Positions 27,701-35,932 of a DNA stretch of 48,601 nucleotides are shown piece after piece (within the stretch, counting starts at the first letter, position 1; each line of letters begins with the position of its first letter). The DNA is taken from assembly GCA_000493945.1 (NCBI GenBank), contig AWNW01000003.1:12582-61182 (forward strand). Reading direction: 5' to 3'. The notes under the pieces were generated by a model, which was given only the letters and a program-made list of their open reading frames with translations, did no database searches and was not told where the DNA came from. Both the position numbers and the translations under genes were made by a program. The stretch comes from Candidatus Hydrogenedens terephthalaticus JGI OTU-1. GTDB lineage: Bacteria > Hydrogenedentota > Hydrogenedentia > Hydrogenedentales > Hydrogenedentaceae.

Positions 27701-28335
27701 ACTGGTTTGCCTTTAGCGGTGAAGGCGATTATCCGGAAGAAGGAAACAAGAGAGACCCATTCAATTTAGGTGGATTTTCAAAAATTCAACCTTATTACAC
27801 ACGAATAGTAGAAACTTATGCTATGCGAGACGAAGTAAAGCCTTTTATCCGTTCATATTTCAATGCTATTCCTTCATTACTAAATACTGAAAATCTCTCA
27901 TTCTGGGAACATTTCCATAATATCGGAGCATGGAATAAAACACATGAAACAGGTTGGTTTCTCGTTCAGACAAGAAAAATGTTCATCCGTGAGGATAAAG
28001 ATTCCCTCTGGTTAGCACCATTTGTTCCATCCTACTGGCTCGAAGCAGGAAAACAGGTTACTGTTAAAAATGCCGACACCTACTTCGGAAGGGTAAGTTA
28101 TGATTTGCACTCAAAGTTAGATAACGATGAAATAGATGGAAGCGTGTATCTCAAAAAAGATATAGATTTTAGCAAAGTTATACTCAGAATCAGGCATCCT
28201 TCTAACAAATCCATTAAAAAGGTCTTAGTAAACAGCACTGAGTATAACAAATGGGATAGTCAGTTAAGTGTTATCTATCTATTTCCTACCCACAGCAAGA
28301 TTGAAGAAAAATGGTCTGTGAAATGTATGTTTTAA
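24781..28335 (+). CDS. Secreted NPCBM-domain glycoside hydrolase with six-hairpin catalytic-type domain
   Basis: The 1184-residue product has a signal peptide (to ~31). An NPCBM carbohydrate-binding domain lies at ~35-178: a 'KYQKGIGHHAPGEIVVDL' turn, then VVFQIIVDGEKRWDSG, then RIDLNNARELRLIV. A long strand-rich region follows, then an alpha/alpha-toroid domain from about residue 690 to 1090: APWIASMSYGPLESEAHS, GYLTTGYTLMGTGWHLWTLAEHYRLT, and an acidic EMFPGEDAGRSWAYDVELG stretch. This arrangement is like GH78/GH63/GH95-type enzymes; the acidic residues are candidates for catalysis. A C-terminal beta domain closes the chain. The ATG has AAGGAATATAAA before it. The substrate is unknown; rhamnose- or fucose-type glycans are a guess from fold alone. 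Confidence 0.8.
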   Translation: MKGLSKIICYQKQMVISFSIIFILSPSLCYTEDVVYLSDILEHITYISQGWGETGWDVSAHASGQTPMGLQIGDKKYQKGIGHHAPGEIVVDLNKRYKYFECEVGVQKQNSSNTGSVVFQIIVDGEKRWDSGIRRELDSPLPVRIDLNNARELRLIVNNANDGITCDCANWADAKLILVDDKERENITDNLDIALFADIVTCDPRRYDGARCSRVEEFPPEDIFLEKKVYPQNDGAYEVPNYDGQKCIGLRWHERRKLTDLAIEFADNNIPSKVKIEAWTGESPWQGKWQNVNGKFEVNGTQCFLHIPWRDNLFIWKGTEKVRWVFESDKPLYIKQLNAYSNSSWDRTSIRLESEKGDVNTQATLQIYNGKFLESSNPFSQTWKISEPLALHLLYSVPRSDKGDRTLLWISLPDIKFCIAIEDILTHPGVYVPSAGIFAVLQSSSLTVSEYKKMKENEKSVLDNVRSLPEQTFSNAMEKVRRPVQDNGPTMLSLACDNNKFIVEREGSIQFNDFFMKVRMGNTEKFKRTLYKDWLPIPVIEKDDNGITYFSKTFVAPYKEKNSLCISQFEIKNSDAKELLSDFSLSFYSNKKEWEKAELENKNQTIFIKKDKKILGICKVENEISEIKEENIIIKRPISSGSSLKLVVIIPSDINTKIEEVEQIKEEELLDKTIGYWENLFANSMKIDIPEPLLNNVIKASQVHCLIAARSEGDLIAPWIASMSYGPLESEAHSIVYGMDLMGWHEFSRKSLEYFISKYNDAGYLTTGYTLMGTGWHLWTLAEHYRLTRDKEWLTKNAEELSRVCDWIMAQCEKTKKVEVNGEKVPEYGLMPPGVGADWNRFAYRFAIQAHFCAGLNGIGSILKDINYPLADKYIKGARELNESILRAFNWNKERTPVLPLSNGRWILPYPPNLYTYGTSGEMFPGEDAGRSWAYDVELGPHHLIPLGVLDPYSQDAENIIQHIEDYWFLHSDYWFAFSGEGDYPEEGNKRDPFNLGGFSKIQPYYTRIVETYAMRDEVKPFIRSYFNAIPSLLNTENLSFWEHFHNIGAWNKTHETGWFLVQTRKMFIREDKDSLWLAPFVPSYWLEAGKQVTVKNADTYFGRVSYDLHSKLDNDEIDGSVYLKKDIDFSKVILRIRHPSNKSIKKVLVNSTEYNKWDSQLSVIYLFPTHSKIEEKWSVKCMF

Positions 28336-28518
28336 TTGAAAAATCATTAGCCATAAATAACACTACAGGGTTTAATGCTATGGATTTTTTCGTGCTTTGA
28401 TAAAATTAACAATGCTCAAAGAATATACTAAAAACATAGACAACCAGCAAGGTAGTAGATAAAATTCGCTGTATAAAAAATCTGTTGCCTATATCGTATA
28501 GGTTATCAATTCTTTCCA

Positions 28519-29928
28519 CTAAAATAAGAATTTTCTCAGAACAAATGCAGAGAGGAGCATAAAGAACATAAAGATAAAAGAAAACCAGACATAAAATTTT
28601 CTCGCAGAATTAATAGATACTGCAAGTCCTTCCTTTTTCAATTCGGAATCCGGTTCAGTAGGTTCAACAGGTGTGTTCTTTTTAAATATTCTATTCCCTG
28701 CGAGCACCAGTCCAATCAAGGTTAAACAGTTGGAAAACCCTAACACTAACAATCCTTTACTGGTGGGTCTTATTTCCTTATCAAATACTATATGTCCCGC
28801 CAGAAAACTTGAAATAGTGGAGAAGAAAACATAACAAAGAATAAATAAAATCCAGAAATGACGGATAAAGAAAATATTTTTATCAAGATTTTTTGGTTTA
28901 CCTATCTTAAACCATAGGTCATTTTTCATATCACTTGCATAATTACTCACACCGGTGTATAAGGTATATACACAATTGCCGTAATATTCTTTCCCACCAT
29001 AAAAACTTGAATGTTCGGGAGAAACCTTATGTTTATTTTTAAGATAGAAATAGGAAAGATTCTTCTCTCCACCTGAGGAAAACACAACAGGTTTTGCGAA
29101 ATATAATAAAATCTCAATTATCTCCTGTCCATACAAACTTGTAAGCAACATCGGATAGTAAATCTCATCCGTCTTAAACTTCACATATACCTGAAGTGTA
29201 TGGTTGGAATAGCCTATTTTTTTATTGGTACTCCCAATATTTTTCAAATATTCGTCCAGATTCTCTATCCAGGTTACAACAAATGAATAATGCTTACCAA
29301 TGTATGCTTGAAAGGTCCCCTTCGCTTCTTCAGGAATATCCGCACCTCTTTCTTTTATATAATCGTAAAGGGCATTTCCATCTGTAGCCGTAATTATTTT
29401 AGTAGTCAAACCCATTTTATTAACACTCATATACTCCGTAATACTACTACTGACATCTAAGGATATTCCCGAACCCTTTAATTCCATACTCCGGGGCCTG
29501 AGTAATGGAAACAAGAGTAATAACGGGGTTGGAAATATCTGTGAGGTGATTGTTAAGCCTGCCCACCAACGCATATTCTCCATCACCTTGTTTCCAATAT
29601 TTATCCCCTCGTGAAACATCTTAAAATCTTTAACAATATCTATACTAACATCTTCCGGTTTTGCTGGTACTGGGAATATCCAGACAATATCCTTAATATC
29701 CTCCTCCTTACCAGGTTCAAAACCTGTAACTACACTGATAATCATGTGTTGAATTCCATCCTCATAATTTATATACGCTACTTGTTTGTTCTCTCGCATC
29801 ATTGAAAAATAAGGGCTATCTTTTGTAGTTTTGAATAACACACCATCAGAAAAGCCCATAAACGGCAATGTAATTACAAGAAGCACTAAACAACATACAC
29901 TTATTTTGATGGTATTCTGTGTGCTCAT
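28519..29928 (-). CDS. DUF2330-like membrane protein
   Basis: The 469-residue product has a signal peptide (to ~27) followed by GVLFKTTKDSPYFSMMRENKQVAYINYED, then MIISVVTGFEPGKEEDIKDIVWIFPVPAKPEDVSI in the manner of the DUF2330 family (quoted here only for its spacing of Y-x-D-G and W-x-x-P-x-P). A hydrophobic stretch lies near 125-145, and three membrane helices at the C-terminus: ~350-375, ~385-408 and ~445-467. A strong GAGGAGG precedes the ATG. Its function is unknown in the family. It is convergent with the NPCBM gene. A short frame upstream (29925-30233) overlaps its start. Confidence 0.75.
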   Translation of the reverse strand: MSTQNTIKISVCCLVLLVITLPFMGFSDGVLFKTTKDSPYFSMMRENKQVAYINYEDGIQHMIISVVTGFEPGKEEDIKDIVWIFPVPAKPEDVSIDIVKDFKMFHEGINIGNKVMENMRWWAGLTITSQIFPTPLLLLFPLLRPRSMELKGSGISLDVSSSITEYMSVNKMGLTTKIITATDGNALYDYIKERGADIPEEAKGTFQAYIGKHYSFVVTWIENLDEYLKNIGSTNKKIGYSNHTLQVYVKFKTDEIYYPMLLTSLYGQEIIEILLYFAKPVVFSSGGEKNLSYFYLKNKHKVSPEHSSFYGGKEYYGNCVYTLYTGVSNYASDMKNDLWFKIGKPKNLDKNIFFIRHFWILFILCYVFFSTISSFLAGHIVFDKEIRPTSKGLLVLGFSNCLTLIGLVLAGNRIFKKNTPVEPTEPDSELKKEGLAVSINSARKFYVWFSFIFMFFMLLSAFVLRKFLF

Positions 29929-30233
29929 AGTTTTGTCCTCCTCTTCAAATTTTGTTTATTATTTTTGAGTCTAAAAATTTCATATATGGGAAATTCCTGA
30001 ATAATATTTACATTATCATATATAATTATATATCCTTCTTCATAATATTTCAATAATTTCATATAAATTTTAAAGGATAAATTTAAAAACCAACCTGTAA
30101 ATGGTAAAGCACATATCTGCAAGACTAATACAGTCAGAAAAAAATTATTTATTTGGGAGAGCCTGTATAGAACTCGGTATGAAACGCAAATGATGGATTT
30201 AGGTAGCAAGCCATTACTCTTCAACATATTCAT
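29925..30233 (-). CDS. Possible small membrane protein overlapping the DUF2330-like gene
   Basis: A 102-residue frame whose TGA overlaps the ATG of the next gene in an ATGA arrangement. It has one hydrophobic stretch (NFFLTVLVLQICALPFTGWF, ~30-50). No ribosome site is seen at its own ATG, and its last codons coincide with the GAGGAGG site of the next gene, so the overlap could be accidental. It is kept at low confidence. Confidence 0.35.
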   Translation of the reverse strand: MNMLKSNGLLPKSIICVSYRVLYRLSQINNFFLTVLVLQICALPFTGWFLNLSFKIYMKLLKYYEEGYIIIYDNVNIIQEFPIYEIFRLKNNKQNLKRRTKL

Positions 30234-30475
30234 TCAGTCGTGTTTTATTTGTTATTCTTATAATATTAGTATTAACTTTTTATATAGATATTTGTAATAT
30301 AAATAGAGTAATCGTTAGAAAAATATTTTATGTTGAATGTAAAAAATATAAATCCTAATATTTTAAGTTATTTTATTAAATATTTCTTTAAAAATATTGA
30401 AACACTATAAAATTGTGTATCATAATAAATATAGGATATGAGTAGTTTTTAACCTTTAAAAGAAGGAGTTATCCT

Positions 30476-31354
30476 ATGAAGAAAGGTTTTACATTGATTG
30501 AGTTATTAGTGGTTATCGCAATTATCGGGATTTTAGCCGCGATATTATTACCTGCGTTAGCAAGAGCCCGAGAAGCCGCAAGACGGTCGAGTTGTCAGAA
30601 CAACCTGAAGCAGATGGGATTGGTATTCAATATGTATGCGAACGAGGCAAAGGGTGAAATGTTTCCACCAATTAAATTATATAATTGCGATGGAAGTTTT
30701 TCTATCAATGCTACATTTGATGGACCCTCTGTTTATCCTGAGTACCTGAATGATGTAAATATTTGTGTTTGCCCATCTGATTCTGACGCAGAATCTGTTA
30801 GGCGAGCATTTCATCAAGATGGTGACCTTACAAAACCAGTTGAGCCGTGCAGGTTAGCCCGTGGAAGTTATTATTATTTTGGCTGGACTTTACATCCCTC
30901 AATAATTTTTGATCCTGGTATTACTCCACCGAGGACTTTAGCCGAAATTGGGCTTGATGTAAACGCAGACCCAGGGACAATAATCGCTTTGGCTTTTCAG
31001 TATATTAGAGATGACATAGTCACTAAAATGTTAGAAATTTTCTATTATGATAGTTTGCCTATAGAACAACGGATTGCAGGCAAATTAAATGACCTTGCTT
31101 CTCTACCCCGCTTAAGGATGGGAATAGAAAGATTCTTGATTACAGATATTAACAATCCTGCCGCAAGTGCAAAGGCATCCAGTGAGATACCCGTTATGTG
31201 GGATGAAATAGCAGTATATGCTGGTGCATCTACATTCAATCATGTGCCCGGTGGAGGTAATGTGCTGTATATGGATGGTCATGTTGAATTCCTTCGCTGG
31301 CCCAGTGTTTTTCCAGCAGACCCGTTAGGTGTTCTGATTTCACTTCTTTTCTAA
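30476..31354 (+). CDS. Prepilin-like protein with C-terminal H-x-DG motif (paralogue of 15571)
   Basis: The 292-residue product begins MKKGFTLIELLVVIAIIGIL with a type IV prepilin cleavage site after G4, then ARAREAARRSSCQNNLKQM. The C-terminal part has FLITDINNPAASAKAS and FNHVPGGGNVLYMDGHVEFL. Both ends are nearly identical to the protein encoded at 15571-16614, while the middle differs, so the two are paralogues. AAGGAG lies nine bases before the ATG. It probably forms, or is exported by, a type II-like pseudopilus; no assembly genes are near. The gene stands alone between long AT-rich gaps. Confidence 0.9.
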   Translation: MKKGFTLIELLVVIAIIGILAAILLPALARAREAARRSSCQNNLKQMGLVFNMYANEAKGEMFPPIKLYNCDGSFSINATFDGPSVYPEYLNDVNICVCPSDSDAESVRRAFHQDGDLTKPVEPCRLARGSYYYFGWTLHPSIIFDPGITPPRTLAEIGLDVNADPGTIIALAFQYIRDDIVTKMLEIFYYDSLPIEQRIAGKLNDLASLPRLRMGIERFLITDINNPAASAKASSEIPVMWDEIAVYAGASTFNHVPGGGNVLYMDGHVEFLRWPSVFPADPLGVLISLLF

Positions 31355-31872
31355 TTTTATATGGCAATTTAAATAATAGATTTGTTTTTATTTGTCATTG
31401 TTAAGTAAGGAGATAGTTTTTTATTATCTTTCCGAATGTGTTTATCTATTTTTGATATGTTGGAATATAAGTAAGTAAAAAATCTCAAAGAAAACTAATA
31501 TTCTTAACTTGTATACTTGGGTTTGCATTAAAAGTGATACTTAATTCCATGTATTCATCTATACTTTTTTTCCTTTCCTATTTTTATGTCTTATTCCCTC
31601 TCTTATGATTTACAGCCCTCGATGGAACACTCTACGATTTAGATTAGTATTACATCTAAATAGTGTTTAGTGTATTCCCCATAATTAATAAGAACCCGGA
31701 TAGGAGAATTTTTTTAATAAAAATCGTGTTCCTATTTTTAATATGACAATATAGATGGATTCACCGTGCTGATTAAAAAAATAAGGAAGATTATGTAATA
31801 AAACCTTAATTTATTTGTATTTATAAACAAAGTTTGTAGTCGTAAATCTTATGGAATGAAAGGGACAAAGAA
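31355..31872. other. Intergenic region without a recognised feature
   Basis: 518 AT-rich bases with only very short open frames. No tRNA-like or obvious terminator structure, and no repeat shared with the rest of the window, was seen. It contains the untranslated leader of the acyltransferase-like gene. Confidence 0.5.
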
Positions 31873-33183
31873 GTGAAAAAAAGGTTAATGTATATTGATT
31901 GTTTAAGAGGCTTTTTTATTGTTTATATTTTGTGGCTTCATGCATTCAATGCGGTTGTATATAACAACAATCCTCAATCCATAGAAAACGCCAATCCGTG
32001 GATATTTATTATATTTGCACCTTTAGTTATTTTAGCGACATGGGCTCCTATTTTCGTTATGTTATCCGGTACAGCCCATGCCTATACAATGCATCAGAAT
32101 TTATTGAAATATAAAGATACATCTCGCATCACTCCTGAATTAAATCGCTTACTTCTGGGAGGATTGGTCAATTCTTTTCTTCTTATCTGTTATTCCTTTA
32201 TCAACATGACCTTCTTCCATCATCGTATGCCATTTAACGGTCGTTTTTACGAAACTTTAATAACAGGATTTATCTGGAAAGGAAGTACACCAGATTTTTC
32301 TATAGATATTCTTTTTTATACAGACGCATTAGGGAATATAGGTATAAGTTTATTTTTCCTCCATATAACTTTATATGCGTTATGGCGGACAGGGGAGTTG
32401 TTTGACCGTAGATATACTTTCCGAATTTTAACAGGTATTGCGTTAACTTTATTATTTATATCCCCGACGATACACCATGCATTGGATGGTATTTTCCATC
32501 AGGCAATACAGGAAGAACGATGGGGACTGGCATGGCTATTAAAATTTGTATTAGGTCCACTACCGAATATGGCATACGGTTATTTGGGAGCCGTCTTTGG
32601 AATTGCTTTATCCGAACGGATAGAATTGTCAAAGATACGCCGTTATGGCTTTGGATTAGGAATTTCCTTTGTGATGTTAGCAGGGAGCCTGATGTGGACT
32701 TATGGATTAAAACCGGTAGAGTTTGCACAATCACCCCTTCCTTTTAAGATACAGATATTGGATGTTGGTTTAATGCTTATGCTGGTTGCTTATTTAATTG
32801 GGATTATGGAATATACAGGTATAGATAAACGAGAATGGTGGATGAAACATACAACAGTCCTCCGCAGGATTAGTATGGTGGCTTTGACTATATTTTTATT
32901 AGAAGGGCCGGTTGCTGTAAGTTTAGGGCGGATTTATATGTGGGCAATTGGTTCTCCAACAGAGTTTCCTAAAAATCCGTTGTATATCATTCCTTTTATT
33001 ATTCTGGTGTTAGTATTCTGGTATGGTGTAGTAAAAGTTTGGGAAAAATTTGGGTTCAAATACGGAGCGGAATGGCTATCCATACAAATTGTCGGATGGG
33101 TAAAACGGAAAAAATCAATGCGTTTAGACCCTGCACATACCTTATATCTACAACCCGAATTGCAGGGAAGCGAAGAGAAGTAG
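31873..33183 (+). CDS. Polytopic membrane acyltransferase-like protein
   Basis: The 436-residue product begins MKKRLMYIDCLRGFFIVYIL with R12 and H23 in the 'D-x-L-R-G ... H' arrangement of acyltransferase-3 and DUF1624/heparan N-acetyltransferase-type membrane proteins. About ten hydrophobic helices follow through residue ~400, ending in a basic cytoplasmic tail (VKRKKSMRLDP). The family transfers acyl groups from the cytoplasm onto glycans or lipids at the membrane, so cell-surface glycan modification is a reasonable inference. The start is GTG with AAAGGGACAAAGAA upstream. The gene stands alone. Confidence 0.72.
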   Translation: MKKRLMYIDCLRGFFIVYILWLHAFNAVVYNNNPQSIENANPWIFIIFAPLVILATWAPIFVMLSGTAHAYTMHQNLLKYKDTSRITPELNRLLLGGLVNSFLLICYSFINMTFFHHRMPFNGRFYETLITGFIWKGSTPDFSIDILFYTDALGNIGISLFFLHITLYALWRTGELFDRRYTFRILTGIALTLLFISPTIHHALDGIFHQAIQEERWGLAWLLKFVLGPLPNMAYGYLGAVFGIALSERIELSKIRRYGFGLGISFVMLAGSLMWTYGLKPVEFAQSPLPFKIQILDVGLMLMLVAYLIGIMEYTGIDKREWWMKHTTVLRRISMVALTIFLLEGPVAVSLGRIYMWAIGSPTEFPKNPLYIIPFIILVLVFWYGVVKVWEKFGFKYGAEWLSIQIVGWVKRKKSMRLDPAHTLYLQPELQGSEEK

Positions 33184-33336
33184 ATCTCCTATCACATATC
33201 TATATTTCTACAAAATTTTTTGTGATTACGCGAAACTATTAGAAGACAAGTTTTATGAAACCAATTAGTTGGACGAAGCAGGGTAATTTAAAATTTATAA
33301 AAATATAAACTCATACAATATTTCTACTCTATAAAA

Positions 33337-33702
33337 TTATTCTTCTTCAGTGTTTAAGTCTTCTTCTATAATTTCAGTTTCATCGGGAAGAATTTCTTCC
33401 GGAGGAAGTTCCTCTTCTTCAAGAGGAAGTTCTTCATCCTCTATAATAGGAATATCAGGTAGCCCAAAATCATCTGCTTCTTCTTCCTGCGCATAACCTT
33501 CAGGAAACTCAATATCCCCTTCGTCTTCAACAAGTCGCGGTTTCCTTCGTATTTTGGGAGTGGTAGTAATCTGATCACTGCTGATACCAATCCGTTCTAA
33601 TTGAACATCGCGACAATTGGGACATTTAAAATCAAATTTTTGAGCGCCCCATTCTACAAATTTTTTTCCACATTGAGGACAAACATATTTAATAGTTGGC
33701 AT
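33337..33702 (-). CDS. Zinc-ribbon protein with acidic tail
   Basis: The product (121 residues from the ATG at 33702) opens with MPTIKYVCPQCGKKF and DFKCPNCRD, a four-cysteine zinc ribbon of the FmdB/FYDLN-like type. From about residue 45 it turns strongly acidic (EEEADDFGLPDIP, LPLEEEELPPEE), probably disordered. A GTG four codons upstream (33714) is a possible alternative start: AGGAAA abuts it, leaving too little spacing. Such proteins are often linked to transcription or RNA handling, but no function can be assigned. It is divergent from dinB. Confidence 0.75.
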   Translation of the reverse strand: MPTIKYVCPQCGKKFVEWGAQKFDFKCPNCRDVQLERIGISSDQITTTPKIRRKPRLVEDEGDIEFPEGYAQEEEADDFGLPDIPIIEDEELPLEEEELPPEEILPDETEIIEEDLNTEEE

Positions 33703-33876
33703 AGAAAAAGACACTTTCCTGATGTTTGTTTTATTTTTCCATTTTCAAATTTTTATAAAGTAGCGAAAAGAATATCGCAATTGCAAGGTCATTTTCAACC
33801 TCCGAATTACCATTTTTATTTTTCAGGAATTTTTTCGGGGTCCCCAAGAACTTGAGAAGTAAGAGAGAAAGGATTA

Positions 33877-33912
33877 TAATTATATAGTGAAAATATTTTC
33901 ACTATATAATTA
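33877..33912. promoter_or_regulatory. Perfect 36-bp palindrome immediately before dinB
   Basis: The two 18-base arms are exact reverse complements, centred between 33894 and 33895. The core reads GTGAAAATATTTTCAC, with AT-rich arms of ten bases on each side. The dinB ribosome site (AAGGAG, 33912-33917) starts at its last base and the ATG is at 33926. It could be an operator for a dimeric repressor, such as an SOS-type regulator, or an RNA hairpin next to the ribosome site. Confidence 0.8.
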
Positions 33913-33925
33913 AGGAGTTTTACGA

Positions 33926-35104
33926 ATGAAACAACGAATACTACATGTGGATATGGATGCATTCTTTGCTTCAGTAGAGCAGGCAGAACATCCTGAATTT
34001 CAAGGGAAACCTCTGGTTGTAGTCACTAAGGTAGATAGTCCGCGTGGAGTAGTTTCCTCTGCGTCGTATGAAGCAAGGGAATATGAAATTTCAGCGGGTA
34101 TGCCTATAGGAGAGGTTCGAAGAAAATGTCCGCATGCTATTTTAGTTCCTGGCGATTATGAAAAGTATGTATATATTTCGGAGCAGGTAGTAAGACACCT
34201 TCATAATTTTGCTCCGGAAGTTATGGTGGCTTCTATTGATGAATCATTTCTGGACATTACGGGTTGTGTCTGTTTATTCGGTTCTGAGGATAAGTTAGCA
34301 CTAAAATTAAAGAAGACATTAAGAGATAAAATGGGATTGCGGTGTACTGTAGGAATTGCATCTACTTATATTCTCTCAAAAATAGCAGTAAAACAAGCAA
34401 AGCCGGACGGATATCTGTCGGTTCCCTTGGAGAAAGAATTGGAATTCTTATCTCCCTTACCTGTTCGATGTATTCCTGGAGTGGGTCCGAAAGCCGAACA
34501 GGTTTTTCATTCTTTAGGTATATATACGATAGGTCAAATCTGGCAACTTTCTCTGGAAGAGTTAGAAAAAAAATTTGGTCTGAGTTATGGGTTTCATATC
34601 TTTCAATGGTCGCGAGGTCGTGATGTGGAAAGAATAGGCTGTGTAGACACTCCTCGTGTAATTTCGAGAGAAATTACTTTTGACCATGATTTAATCTACT
34701 GGAAAGATATTATTCCACAAATTGTGAAACTGTTAGAGGCATGTACTTATGAATTGAGACAAAAGAATATGAAAGCCAGAAGAATAACTCTGAAAATTCG
34801 TTATTCAGATTTTATTACAAAAACATTTTCATTTTCCTTTCCCCTCGCTACTATACTGGATAGTGATTTTATATCTGCATTACCTCCTCTTATTAAAAAA
34901 GCCCAGGAACGAAAATACCAGATACGACTGGTGGGAGTCGTCCTTTCAGAATTAGAGATATTGACAAAACAGGGAAACTTATTTCATTTTTCGCATGAAG
35001 AAAAAATGCGTCGCATTTTGAAATGTGTAGATGATTTAAGAACACATTACGGTTTTTCCCTTATCCACTGGGCAGCTGCTTTAAGTATATCTACAAGTCG
35101 TTAG
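33926..35104 (+). CDS. dinB: DNA polymerase IV (Y-family translesion polymerase)
   Basis: The 392-residue product is a low-fidelity polymerase that copies past damaged template. The first metal site is seen in HVDMDAFFASVE (D9 and D11), and the second in SIDESFLDI (D105, E106). Thumb and helix-hairpin-helix residues follow (PLPVRCIPGVGPKAEQVFHSLG, split here as the GVGPK hairpin near 190), and a little-finger domain completes the fold. No clear clamp-binding tail was identified. The ATG has AAGGAG. A 36-bp palindrome abuts its ribosome site and may control it. It starts a plus-strand run with the MazG-like gene and dnaA. Confidence 0.93.
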   Translation: MKQRILHVDMDAFFASVEQAEHPEFQGKPLVVVTKVDSPRGVVSSASYEAREYEISAGMPIGEVRRKCPHAILVPGDYEKYVYISEQVVRHLHNFAPEVMVASIDESFLDITGCVCLFGSEDKLALKLKKTLRDKMGLRCTVGIASTYILSKIAVKQAKPDGYLSVPLEKELEFLSPLPVRCIPGVGPKAEQVFHSLGIYTIGQIWQLSLEELEKKFGLSYGFHIFQWSRGRDVERIGCVDTPRVISREITFDHDLIYWKDIIPQIVKLLEACTYELRQKNMKARRITLKIRYSDFITKTFSFSFPLATILDSDFISALPPLIKKAQERKYQIRLVGVVLSELEILTKQGNLFHFSHEEKMRRILKCVDDLRTHYGFSLIHWAAALSISTSR

Positions 35105-35443
35105 GAATTTTTTTAGAACCATTAAAAGCCCAAATTTAATTATTTGTGTCTATTAAAATATATATAGATATTAATACACTTATTAATATTTATATATATT
35201 GATTTATATACATATATATATTTATTAAATTGTTTAAAATTGCGACGGTTTTTCATTTTTTAAGTTATTGTGAAACAAATACTTATAAAATTTAAAAAAA
35301 CTTTCTTGAATTTTTATCTTTTACATGTTATATTTATCTTTTAGTTTCATTAAAAATTAAATGAGCGTTTTGGGCTTTGGGGAGTTTTCGTGTGAATAGA
35401 AAGAATTTGAAGAAAACGATTTTTAGAGTAGGAAGATGTTTTA
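35105..35443. other. Very AT-rich gap two genes before dnaA (possible origin or unwinding region)
   Basis: 339 bases with no gene. The block 35161-35220 has only five G or C among 60 bases and is made of alternating TA runs. No good DnaA box (TTATCCACA) lies within it; the nearest related sequence is TTATCCACT at 35061-35069, inside dinB. An origin would fit the neighbourhood of dnaA, but this is a hypothesis. Confidence 0.3.
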
Positions 35444-35842
35444 ATGAATTTACATAGCGAGATAAAAGATATAAATTCTGCTTCAATATTATTATGCAAA
35501 GCGATGGAAATACAAAAGGAAGCAAGTGACTTTGGATTTGAGTGGAACGATGCTATTGGTATCTTAAATAAAATTCGAGAAGAATTGGATGAGATTGAGA
35601 AAGAAATAAATTCCCAGGATGTAGAGAAATTAAAAAAAGAAATAGGAGATTTATATTTAGTTTCATTACATTTGGCTCAGTATTTAAAATTAGACCCTAT
35701 GGAATGTCTGTCTATTTCGTATGTGACATTTCGGAGGCGTTGGGAAAAGGTTCTGTCATTGGTAACAGTTCTTCCGGAGCATCCGGAAGAACGGCTCGAA
35801 TATTTGGAATCATTATGGACAAAGGTAAAGCAGGAGGAGTAG
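35444..35842 (+). CDS. MazG-like nucleotide pyrophosphohydrolase
   Basis: The 132-residue product is the size of single-domain MazG-like NTP pyrophosphohydrolases, which hydrolyse nucleoside triphosphates to monophosphates and pyrophosphate. The metal-binding signature is visible: E46-E47-L-D-E50 in IREELDEIEKEI, and E66-x-x-D69 in KKEIGDLYLVSLHL. The C-terminal YVTFRRRWEKV is typical of the family. The ATG has AGGAAG seven bases upstream. It sits between dinB and dnaA on the same strand. A house-cleaning role (removing abnormal nucleotides) is known for the family and suits the neighbours. Confidence 0.85.
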   Translation: MNLHSEIKDINSASILLCKAMEIQKEASDFGFEWNDAIGILNKIREELDEIEKEINSQDVEKLKKEIGDLYLVSLHLAQYLKLDPMECLSISYVTFRRRWEKVLSLVTVLPEHPEERLEYLESLWTKVKQEE

Positions 35843-35932
35843 GTGGTGCGATTTTTTTATAGATTGATAAATTAACGAAATAAAAATTTTTAATAAATAA
35901 ACAAAAAATTAAATTATGTAAGGAAAGAAAAT

